A stretch of 64,000 nt of DNA from Plectosphaerella cucumerina. Its lineage: Eukaryota; Ascomycota; Sordariomycetes; Glomerellales; Plectosphaerellaceae. This document shows, one piece after another, positions 54,123 through 64,000 of the stretch. The translations under genes and the position numbers were made by a program. The notes under the pieces are model-generated. The model was not told where the DNA came from. It saw only the letters and a list, made by a program, of their open reading frames with translations, and ran no database searches. Position 1 is the first letter of the stretch. The number at the start of each line of letters is the position of its first letter. The stretch spans positions 1,736,001 through 1,800,000 of the forward strand of contig JAGPXD010000005.1 in assembly GCA_020746995.1 (NCBI GenBank), written 5' to 3'.

Positions 54123-57010
54123 AAGGGTGTTTTGGAAGCGGTAGACTGCGTATAGACTTGGAATATGACATTAATGACCATGAAGTGAAAAGATTGACAG
54201 AGCTTGTGATTTCGGCTGTCGTTTGACCTTGAGTCTCTTATGCAACCGGACGCTTTATGGGCCATCCAGCATCAGCCGGATGACAACTCTAGAGGGGACT
54301 TTTGTCAGTCGTTCATCTTTGGAAACAAACTCCATCAACCTCCATGAGCGAGACCACGACAAGTCGGCCGCTGTTACTGTAGGTCAAAAAGCACAGCAGT
54401 TTCCGCCCTGACGCCGCCTGTGATTGACTCGATCGAGGGCAAGAAATGGCAAAAAGGTACCCAGCTGAGCTGGGCGCGTGTTGATTAATCCGCGACGAGG
54501 GCAGGATTTGAACCTACGCGGGCGAACCCAACAGATGGCTGAAAGATCTGGGGACAGATGATTCTAGTCTGTCGCCTTAACCACTCGGCCACCTCGCCAG
54601 TTGATGTTTCAAGCTCCACAACCAGATGTCATGTTGGTTGCGGGCTGTTGCAATGAGACGCACAGTAAACAGGCAGCGCTATTGGCTTTTACAAGGTAAG
54701 AATCGAGTGCCTGAATGCTCAGCATGGAAATAGACTTCGCTCAGGACATTGAGACGGTGGCCACAACGGGCACTCAGTGCCGTGTCGGCTGTGCAGATTG
54801 CCCCCAATGATGCTTAACGCCCTGGACCTCCTGCACTGTAACTGCCTGAAATAGCAGCACCGGCGCAGGTGGAGGCTCTGTGCCGATCGCTGTCATCTAG
54901 TCCTTTCAGGGCGCAAAGTCCGGGACCAGCGCTGAGGGGCATGGCGAGGCCGAGATGCAGAGGGCAGAATGCGCGCAATCTGCCGATGCTGTTGGACCCA
55001 TTCCGGCAGCAGAATCAGCCTCAAGGCAGATTCGAGCACTCTACGAGATATCGAAGGATTTGCGCTGTTGTATTGCTCGGATGCAATGGCCCGGGTCCGT
55101 GTCGGCGGCGCCCCCAAGAGCAAGCCCCCTGGGCCTCGCCGGGGCGGCCAACCGATCGAGGGGTGCCAGTGGTCTGTGGGGGCCAGGCCAGCGTTCGCGG
55201 GGGCAGATGGATGAACGGACTTCTTTCCGGACAAGGGCTGGGCTGAAGCCTTGGGCAGAAGACTGGATTCTGGCTTTGTCTTGACCCAATGCCTCAACCA
55301 AGTGCAAGTTGGTCACCTCTAGCGTACCGATACCTGCTAAAGAACGTGGTGATGTCTTGGAGACCCCGGCCCCGAGTCCAGGGAGCTGGAATGGCGGCCC
55401 GCGCGGTGGCCCGGGGGACGGAGATTACAAGCCGATGAAGTTCTGCGACCAACCGCCAACGACGACTTGGCATACCTCAACACTCTTCACGCTTGCCAGT
55501 GAGAATGTCTGGACCAGCAGAGCCATGACAGTGGTTGGTGGTCGTCTGCTTCGACAACAGGGGATTGGATACCATCCCTCATCGCAGCCTGACCACCACC
55601 ATTATCGACAGCCAACTACAGCACTGAGCACCCCGCACATCTGTACGCGCATCCGCATCCGCATCCACATCCGCATACGAAGTGCCGAGGGATGCACACC
55701 GTCCTCTAGGCCACTCCTGCAGCAGCACCGCCCGACCCGCTGTCTGGGCTGCCGTCTTTTGCCTCAAACGGGCAGGAATGGCGCCCGCACCCAGGGGATA
55801 GGATCCTGTTGCCTCTTCCGGACCTGCGCCGGCCGCTGTTTCCAGGGCGGCGTGCCTTGGGGGCTACTGCGCGGGGGCTGGACCGAGGGGCAACGCAGCA
55901 CCGCAGAGGGGGGTTGATGGTGACCTGCAGCCCACTGAGCTGCCCCCCGGGACCCTTGGCTTGTGCCACACCCGGGCTCTGCTTCTGCATGGCAGTTGGC
56001 GCTAGAAGGCGATGTGCATGAAGAGTGCGGGACGACGGCCAAAGCCCGAGAGCTCGTCTGCGCTGGCCCTGATGCTAGAGGTAGTTCACGAGGACCGCAG
56101 GTCTCGAGGGTCTCATAAGGTAGCCACTGACTATCAATATTCAGAAGCTATTAGACACAACACTGAACAGGTGAAAATCACGAAGTCACCTGCCTCAGAC
56201 GAGAGAACACTTGGTACCACTGCCTCCCCCTCCATCACAAGATCTAGCCAACTGCAGGGATCGGTGGTGATCGCTCGGCCCACCGCCACAGCACCGGGGA
56301 GGGCCAAGACCAGGACCGCCGCTCGCCGTTGGCGCCAACAAAGAACGTGACCCCTGGTCTCCCGTCCAGCCCAGCCCTCCCGCCTCGAACCAACCGCATG
56401 GCACCAACGGCCCGGCGTTGCTGTCAGCGTGACGGCTTCCCTGCCTCGTTCGATGCAGCTGGCTGCCTCGAGCCCCCCGTTTTGGGCCTCCCACTTGTTC
56501 TTCCAAGGCCACCAAGCCCTACGGCCTGCCCTACGACTTTCCGGAAAGAGTGTGACGGGCGTACATGGACCAATGGGCCTAAGCCCTGATCGAGACGGGG
56601 GACAGACCGGGCGAGATCGTCCCTGAAGTGTAATCTCTCTCTCTACGAGTACCTAGATATGCCCTCTTCTGGAACTCCAAGTGTTCTATACAGGCGCCTT
56701 TGCTACCGCCTGACCCTCGTCCACGAATCCTTCACCTCATGCCCCCTTGCCACCTCGTCGGGAGGAGCCGTTGCCTCCTCCATCTGGCCCGAATCCTGCA
56801 ATCACGACTGGAGTCGAGGACGTCCCTTTCCCTCTGGCGCCGCCCCCAGCCGATCCACAGCGGCACCGCGGCTGCCCATCCTCCCGTCTTGTGCCTGGGG
56901 CCCAGATCCTACGGGTCATTTGATACGAGTATTGCCGTGGATGTAGGCATGAGATAGCCATGATAAGTATCACTGTCCTACCTTGGAGGAAGAAGGGATA
57001 GAAGATCATC
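54123..57010. other. Long intergenic region containing tRNA-Ser
   Basis: A 2.9-kb gap holding the tRNA-Ser gene at 54493-54598 and a short imperfect hexamer repeat (catccg units) at about 55648-55677. Open frames between 54869 and 56950 show no domain and overlap in several frames. No other gene is supported. Confidence 0.5.
54493..54598 (-). tRNA. tRNA-Ser(AGA) with intron
   Basis: The minus strand folds as a class-II tRNA. The acceptor GGCGAGG pairs with CCTCGTC and discriminator G; the D arm is TGGCCGAGTGGTTAAGGC; the anticodon stem ACAGA/TCTGT holds loop CTAGAA..A with anticodon AGA. A 25-base intron (about 54561-54537) follows position 37. A long variable arm (TGGGTTCGCCCG) and T arm GTAGGTTCAAATCCTGC follow. 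All stems pair, so the gene looks functional. Confidence 0.93.
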
Positions 57011-58651
57011 ATGCTACATGCGCCGAGCCCATCACCGCCAATGTCTTCAGAGCCCTCTACACCCCCTGCCCCGGCTCTGCCGGCCGGCATGCCCAAGCAG
57101 CGACTTGACCATGACTTCAACAGCGCCTGGGGCAGCATCCTCTGCTTCGACCAGCTCTCGGCCATCACGACGATGAACCCGCTATGGAGGGAGCTCGTGA
57201 ACAACCGCCTGGGTTTCGAGAACAACTACGAGCGGTTGCTGGCCATGTACACGGAGCGGTTTGTGTGAGCCGCAGATGCCTCCTCTTCTCTTGGCCACCC
57301 ATTCCCTGACATCTTCTAGGAGCTTCTTCGGCGGCTACCATCCCATCGACTTCCACTCTACGACAGTCCAAGCCATGAAACCCACCGCCGTGGCTAAGCT
57401 CATGTTCTGGCTTGCCAGCTTCTCCCTCGCCGGAGCACACAAAACGACACCCGACAAAGTCGACCGCGACATGGTGCTCAAGATGCTCGACTGGAACGAG
57501 GCGCAGATGGAAACACCACGCTGGGCAGTCCTGTCCGATTCCTACGCTGCAACCACCACAGGCGTATCATCACCAACCCCAAGCCCTGCTGTTTGTCTCC
57601 CCCCTCACCTCCTCCCTTCAAGCATACTGACCCCTACCAGAGCACACCCAGCTCAAACCCCGACCGCCGACCTCCCCACAGCTCCGAGTCCTTCGTCGTC
57701 AACGTCTCCCAAGCCATCTCTCAAAGCGAGCTCCGGACCAACCTCGAAGTAGCCAAAGAGCAAGGCTGCATCGGCATCGTCGTCGAAACAGTCGAGACTC
57801 AGTATAACGGGCGGGTACTAGACCCCTCGCACTACGCGCGTGCGCGAAAAGCATGCGCAGAGAAGGGTCTTGTCTTCGCCGTTGACGAGACGCTGACGGC
57901 CGTCCGGTGTGGAAGCCCCTTTAGCTTCCAGCGGGGTGAGTACGGTGACGTGGAGCCGCCTGACGTGGTCTTCTTCGGCCGCGCGCTGGCGGCTCAGGGC
58001 GCTGCGGTGCATTTTGGCGCACCGCTGCTTCGGCCGCTGGGACTTGTGGGGGATGCGAAGGGAAGAGCAGATGCGGTGAAGGGGTGGCAGAGACGTCGGG
58101 GGCCGGGGCCGGCAAGGCCACTGGCGTCGGCGGTGTTGGTGCAGGCTGTTGCCGCGGCGGATCTGGCGGCGGAGAGGGAGTTGCCGATGGTGAGTAGGTT
58201 GGTGGGAAGGGCGGTCAGAGAGTTTGTGATGAAGCATGTGAGGGCTATGGGGTTGAGAGATGCGCAGGGGGAGGGCCCCGTGAGGGCCGTGGATGTACTT
58301 GGGGGACTGGAGAGCTTTGTGTTTGTTCGAAAAGACGTTGCTGCTGGGCTGCGTATCATGGGAGCCGGGACGGCAGCGCAGTGGATGCCGTGGGTGCGGT
58401 GGTTTCCGAGGTTGGAGATGGATATGGCTTCCGCTGAGGTGTTGGATGCCGTGGTGGGAGCGGGGAGCAGCGCATCGAGGGAGGCTTTGTCGGTGTTGTT
58501 AGAGGGACAGGACGCCAGACCGCATTGGTGTTTCTGCTGTGGGAACAGAGCATCGGGTCGCGGAGTCGAGTGGTGTCGACGATGCTGTATCAATGTGTGC
58601 GAGCATGAGGCTTGTGTGAAGCAATTGGAGCGGCACAAATGTGAGGGATAG
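57011..58651 (+). CDS. Class-III aminotransferase-like protein lacking the PLP lysine, with C-terminal Cys/His cluster
   Basis: Three exons, about 57011-57264, 57320-57563 and 57641-58651, give 502 residues; an inner ATG (MSSEPSTPPAP) is an alternative start. The N-terminal half reads FDQLSAITTMNPLWRELVNN and AVAKLMFWLASFSLAGAHKT. The centre resembles the class-III aminotransferase large domain: VSQAISQSELRTNLEVAKEQ, IGIVVETVETQYNGRVL and KGLVFAVDETLTAVRCG. The Asp of VDE is kept, but where PLP enzymes have a Ser-Lys pair after the PDxV strand, this reads PDVVFFGRALAAQG with Arg. The C-terminus adds WCFCCGNRASGRGVEWCRRC and CINVCEHEACVKQLERHKC, a probable zinc-binding module. A catalytically dead, repurposed protein is likely; the role is unknown. 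Confidence 0.7.
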
Positions 58652-58720
58652 GGAGTAGCTTTGGTCATAATCGTGATGGTATTAAGTAGTAATGAGATAT
58701 CAAACGCCCCCTGGCCTCGC

Positions 58721-60748
58721 TTATTTGCCCAAAATCACATCCGCTGCCTTCTCGCTGATCATGTAGACCGGCACGGCAATATAAAACCCTGGAATCTCGG
58801 GGAAAACCGAGGCATCAACTACCCTCAGGCCGTCAATACCACGGACCCTGAACTTGGAGTCAAGAACGGCGTTCGGATCCGAGTCCTTGCCGATGGGCAC
58901 GGTGCAGCTGGCATGGTGGCCCCAGGCCTCGTTGGTGACCCATTCCTCGAGACCGGCGTCGGTGACGTTGGGACCAGGCCAGACTTCGGTGAAACCGCCG
59001 GCAAGGGGAATGACATCGCGAAGCATGCGGCGGGAGAGGCGCATACCCTCGGCAACAGCCTTGCGGTCGGCGTCACCGCCCTGGGTGAAGTAATTGAAGT
59101 TGATGAGAGGCATATCGCGGGGGTCAGAGGAGCGAAGGCGAACGGTACCGGCGCGGTTAGCCGTGTGCGCCTTGAGTGTGATCCAGGACCAGTGCCTGCG
59201 GTCGGCGGTGCCATCGGCCGAGTAGCCGGGGTAGTAGCCCGGGAAAGAGACGGGTGCGCCGGCGATGAACAGGTCCGGGTCGGCGGTGCGGGCGGTTTCG
59301 GACTTCTTGACGACGCCGAGGGAGACGCCGTTGGAGGCGTAGATGCCGCGGTCGCCCGAGGTGCCAGCGGCCTGCCACTTCTTGAGGCAGGGGTCACCTG
59401 AGCGGCCAAATGTGCACCCCTCAATGATCTGGAAGTCGGACTGGGTCTCGCCAATGACGGTGGTCTCGTAGCGGTCCTGTAGGTTTGTGCCGACGCCGGG
59501 GAGGTCGGCGACGACATCGATGCCGAAGGAGCGGAGCTCGGCGGCCGGGCCGACGCCGCTGAGCTTAAGGAGCTGGGGGGTGTTGAAGGCGCCGGCGGAG
59601 ATGATGACCTCTGCCGAAGCTGCCACAGAACCGGCGGTGCCGGAGGACGACGAGGCGCGGGGATCGGCCTTGTAGAGGCTCTTGCCGGTGATGAAGTCGA
59701 CGCCGACGGCGCGGGGACGAGAGCCAGTGCGGTCGAAGCGGATCTTGGTGACAAGCGTCTCAAGTTTGATGTCGAGGTGGTACTTGCGGGAACCATCTGC
59801 GTTCTTGGCGTTGGCGGTGTCAAGTACGAACTCGCGGGGACCGACGCGGACGCCATCCTTGACGGAGATGGGGACCTGGTAGAGACCCTCGGCGGCATCG
59901 CGGGAGGGAACATCGGCATTGATGTCGCGGAGGAGGACCTGGCCAAGACCGGCGACGGTGGACAGGACGAGGCCGAGGAAGCTGTTTCCCATGGCCGAGG
60001 CGGCGGAGACGATGACGGTCAGGAGCTTGAGATCCTTGATGACGAGACCCAGGTCGGTGACCGAGGTGGTCAACCAGCCGGAGAAGCCGTGGCCGACGAT
60101 GCCGCTGGGCAGGTAGCGGGCGCTCTCGAGGCGCTTGAAGTAGGTGCGCATGTTGGCGGCGGACCAGGACGAGTCGCCGGTCAGGGTGGCGATGTTGTTC
60201 CAGTCCCTGGCGTGGGGGTAGACGGTGATGAGGGCGTTGTGCGCAGCGCATCCTCCCAGAGTGCCGGAGCGGGGGTAAAGGACGCCGAGAGGGGTGGCTC
60301 CTGAGGGGGGCTCGAGGCCGACGTAGAGACCGCCGGAGGAGGTGCGGTAGGTCATCTTTGAGTCGCGGCGCTGGACGTCGGCGTCGGCGTGGTGGTTGAC
60401 GAAATAGTCCCAGCGCATGGGCTCGTACTCGGTCGACTGGAGGTTCAGGGCGGGGACCTGGTAGGGGATGGAGGCGCCCTGGTCGTCGCCGGCCTCGATC
60501 AGGAGGACCTTCTTTCCGGCGATGGCAAGGCGGGCGGCGAGGGGACCGCCGCCGGGGCCGGAGCCGACGATGACATAGTCGTAGGAGGGGAGGATGGCCT
60601 GGCGAGGGGTGAGGTGGTCGATCTGGCTAGGACTGGGGAGGTGGATGTTAGATCGAGGGAATATGAGGGGGAGGGAGGGGAAGAGGACTCACACTGCCAG
60701 GACGACGGTGGCCAGGAGGGACCACGCCGAGTAGAGAGACGCCTTCAT
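58721..60748 (-). CDS. Secreted GMC-family FAD oxidoreductase
   Basis: Two exons, 60748-60693 and 60632-58721, give 655 residues. The start MKASLYSAWSLLATVVLAVP is a signal peptide. The FAD dinucleotide-binding motif is DYVIVGSGPGGGPLAARLA, followed by KVLLIEAGDD. The GMC signature regions are YPRSGTLGGCAAHNALITVY and SAGAFNTPQLLKLSGVGPAA. The catalytic end has EAWGHHASCTVPIGKD with the active-site His, and VDASVFPEIPGFYIAVPVYM. GMC enzymes oxidise alcohols, sugars or aryl alcohols and pass electrons to O2 or quinones; substrate here is not evident. It is convergent with the aminotransferase-like gene (69 bp apart). Confidence 0.92.
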
Positions 60749-63183
60749 TGTCGATCGGGACTGCTGCTGCTTCTGCTGGTCGGCTGCGGCGGTAAAGAGC
60801 AGACAGAGGACGGCTGAGGAAGGCAGGTGAAGCTGCAAAGGGCCACGAGCTCGCGCTCATATGTTATATCACCATGGCTGGTATGCATGCGCCAACGGCA
60901 CGGCCTTGGCCCGCAGACGACTCGGCGCATGACACGACGTGAAGCTGCATTCGCAGATTACAGGTATTGGATGCATGCATACGAGCCATGTCCGTGATTC
61001 AAGTCGGTGGCTCGTGATGGAGCGGGCGGGGGTCGAATCGAGGCGCCATCTCCGTCCGTGTGTCCATCGGGGAGGGGGCCCGGCGGTTTCCCCAGGCGGG
61101 AGGGAGGGCTTAGGGGGACGGTCTGAGGGTCTAGCCTTGGGGACATGACGATGGTGGCCAAGAGGGGAAGGCCACAGCCCACAGGGAGAAGAAGTTGGTC
61201 ACGGTTGGGTGTGGTTGGTGTCTTCAGCACTTCCTTGCATCTGTCTTTCTCCTTGCAGAATGGACTCCTTGCAGAAGCCGACCCACCGGCACCTCTTCAT
61301 CTGCCGTGGCTCAGGCCTGCCAGCCACCTCAGGCTCTGCGTCTCCTCTTGCGCCCAATACGAGCCCACCCAGAAGGTCTGAGGACTAGCCCTAGCAGTGG
61401 CTCTCTGACCCCTGAAATAATGGTTCTGGGTAGCGGCGGGGGACGGGGCCGCCGTTGAACCAGGACCATCACCCGTCCGGGACCCCGTGCGAGTCATGCC
61501 AAATGAGAGAGAGAGGGACGGACGGGAAACGTTGAGCCCGTCTCTAGCTCGCCCCTCGTGAAGATTCTTATTTTCACTTGCACCGCCTGTCCAGCTACGC
61601 CGACGATGATCGGGATGGACGAGAAAGAATAGAGGGTTGCAATGCTCTTCTACACGGAACAAGGGGTCAACCTGTCCATGCCCGTTCGGACGAAGAGCCG
61701 TAGAATGCCACTGCGACCTTTTGGACTAGCAAGCTTGGCAGGCAATATTTACAGTCACGATCGATGATCGGCGTTAGGCACGCTCGCTCCTCTTCTCCTT
61801 CATCGGAGAATCTCAACCACCACATCCACCATCCACCTCACCACGAGTCAGGAACCCCGAGTCAACATGAACAGCCTCGGTCATCTCGCCTCTTGTCCTT
61901 CCACCGTACCCGTACGACTCCAGTCAGCGGAAGTGGACCGTATTGAAGCCACAGCCCGGCCCACGACTGCCGCTTCCGGCTCTCCCCCCGACGCCGCCCC
62001 TCCCGAACGGGCACCCCTCGCCGCGGCACGCGATGAGCGGCGGGGACGCAGGTACGGCTGGCCTTCCGGTGGATATCATGCGCGTGATATACCCCTCGGC
62101 CTCCTCCTGCTCTCCGTCTGCATCAAGTCTCTCTCTGTCTGCCTGCCTCTCTTCTCTCCCTATCTTTTTCTCCCTGCTTGCGTGCCTCGGGACACTGCTT
62201 CTTGAGGCAGGAGGACTCTGCTTCACCCCGGACAGCGTTACCCTCGCTTGTCGTCCGTTCAGCCGTCTCGGCCGGGTGACCGTCGGCCGCTTTGCCTATC
62301 GGACGAACCCCCGACATCTGTCAGCGCTGACACCTGACAGGCACCTACCCGTCTTCCGCCTCGAGCCGGGCCCGTCTGAGATACAGTAGTGCGGACGTAG
62401 AAACTAGGATTTTTTGCTCACTGCTGACTGCTAAGCCTTCGGATCATCAGGAGGATCCTCGCAGTGGGCCAACCGTGCTTTCTTGGTCCAGTTTCCATAC
62501 GCCCTAGACTGTAACCACCTCGCTTGACCTTGCTCACGTCCCTCTCAAACACCACCACTACCCACTCAGGAACCGCAGAGCCACAATGATACCATCCATC
62601 ACCGCGGTCCCGCGACAGTCTTGGCCCTCTCTGCGCATGTTGCCCCTTGCCTCCCAGTTCCCCTTCACAGCATCCACTTCGCCATGCAGCCGCACCATGC
62701 ATGCACCTCTGCCACATTCCCCCCCTCTCTCAATGCCACCTTCGCCACTAGACCACACACACTCACACGCACAAATCCCATTTTCTCCTGCTCGCCGCCG
62801 ACGCCGCCGTCGCGGGTCCCATGCCTGACTTTGGCCTAGAGCTGACGGCGAGTGCGACGTCGCCCGCTCGCCGGCCTCGCCCGACCCCCGACCCCCGTCC
62901 TGACCCCTTTTCCCACGTGGTAGCCAGCACAGCACCGGCCCTCTCTCGCCCCAGGGTCCCGGGAATTAAAGAACTTTCCGTCCCCCTGCATCGTTTCCAT
63001 CCTGGACGGGGAGACGTCCATCGACGCATGTGTTTTTGTTTCGCATCGCATCGCATCGTATTATTGCATCGTCGACGCATGGCCCTTTGATCTCCGGCCT
63101 GCCTTACCCTGCCTCGAGAGAGCACTGACGAACGGAAGTCTCCGTGGCAGACTGTGCTTCCTGCTTCCACGCCTTCACCAGAG
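60749..63183. other. Long divergent intergenic region before the CFEM-GPCR
   Basis: A 2.4-kb gap between the GMC and CFEM-GPCR starts. It is pyrimidine-rich on the + strand at about 62090-62170 and 62600-62830. A short tcgca repeat (three copies plus one changed) lies at about 63041-63060. No gene or RNA is supported. Confidence 0.5.
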
Positions 63184-64000
63184 ATGAAGGGCCCTCTCAC
63201 CCTGCTGGCCCTTCTGTCCTGGGCTGCCTGCCTTGGCGCCGCTCAGGACCTTGACCTCACCCAGATCCTCGCAGCAGCCCCTGAGTGTGCTGTGAGCAAT
63301 CCCTACTCCATGTCCGGCCGCCATTTTCAATACTGACGCGACGACTTCCCAGCTGCCCTGCCTACTAGGTTCGCTGGAGGTTGGTAACTGTAGCCTTGCC
63401 GACACCTCGACTCTCCCGCGATGCGTCTGCACGAGCATCCCCCTCTTGTCCTCTCTTTCGTCCTGCGTGCAGAAGTCATGCACCTTTGAGGACCAGGCCA
63501 GTGCGTCTCGACCATCTTCATCCAAGGAATCTTGTCTTCTAGTCTTCTAACCCATCCTCAGCCTCCGGCATCATTCTATCGCAGATATGCGCCGAGTTCC
63601 CCAAGGAATCCCGACAGACCGAAGTCAAGGCCACCGCCATCGCCTGTCTTGTTTTGACCGTTATCATTGTCCTTCTCCGATGTATCTCGAGGCTCAGCGT
63701 CTCCAGCCGTCTGTGGTGGGATGACTGGACCACCCTTCTCGCCACTGTATGTCTCAATACTGGACCCTCTTGACCCTCACCTCTAACTACTTTAGATGTT
63801 CTTGATTGGCATATGCAGCGTCAAGATAGCAGGTGAGTTTCCCGCCTAGCACTCCCCTCTGCAATTACTTACCTCTCCAGGCTCTCAACTTGGTTTCGGA
63901 CTTCACTATTGGAACGTCGATCCAACAAAATCCCAGGAGATCTTCCAGGTGCGCCCCGTCCCTGCCTACTCCTTCCCTTTGCTAACACGCCCAGCTCTTC
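63184..64000 (+). CDS. CFEM-domain G-protein-coupled receptor (Pth11-like), 5' part, runs off right edge
   Basis: The start MKGPLTLLALLSWAACLGAA is a signal peptide. After the first intron (63295-63351) the CFEM domain follows. Its Cys pattern PEC-ALPC, GNC, RCVC, SSC, KSC and QIC gives the eight expected Cys across exons. A second intron (about 63501-63560) leads to the first membrane span TAIACLVLTVIIVLLRCISR with LWWDDWTTLLAT, typical of Pth11-related receptors. Further short exons (MFLIGICSVKIA; SQLGFGLHYWNVDP) continue to the edge. Such receptors sense surfaces or host cues and signal via G proteins. The remaining helices lie outside the window. Confidence 0.87.

Overview
The window is a filamentous ascomycete (Pezizomycotina) chromosome segment. 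Genes carry short introns of about 45-95 bp with GT..AG ends. Several families are typical of that group: an Arb1-type Argonaute chaperone subunit, a CFEM-GPCR, a LaeA-like methyltransferase and a GPI-anchored Ser/Thr/Pro-rich wall protein. Gene content would suit a Sordariomycete, but I cannot fix the genus by reading alone.

The left half (1 to about 31.4 kb) is dense and mostly housekeeping. It holds the C-terminal end of listerin (LTN1), a small basic protein of unknown function, a divergent CDK-type kinase, the F-BAR/muniscin protein SYP1, a SNF2-RING helicase with two apparent one-base frameshifts, ESF1, EXO5, PRP22, the inositol polyphosphate multikinase (ARG82/IPK2 type), ARB1, a long-tailed PMP3 and CLP1. 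Several neighbours are divergent pairs with shared upstream regions: kinase/SYP1, helicase/ESF1, multikinase/ARB1 and PMP3/CLP1.

The right half (about 31.4 to 64 kb) is looser, with gene-free gaps of 1-3 kb. Its genes look accessory: a GH106-like alpha-L-rhamnosidase, a SnoaL/NTF2-like protein, a large repeat-containing GPI-anchored wall protein, a LaeA-like methyltransferase, a TauD-like dioxygenase divergent from a Dal5-like MFS transporter, a LURP-one-related protein, an aldo/keto reductase, an intron-containing tRNA-Ser(AGA), a degenerate class-III aminotransferase-like protein with a Cys-rich tail, a secreted GMC oxidoreductase, and the start of a CFEM-domain GPCR that runs off the right edge.

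The dioxygenase and transporter look like a small organosulfur or organic-anion uptake and breakdown unit. I see no transposon, CRISPR array or virus-derived gene. Exon boundaries were worked out by hand from splice signals and reading-frame continuity, and for every complete gene except the SNF2 helicase the exon lengths sum to a multiple of three.
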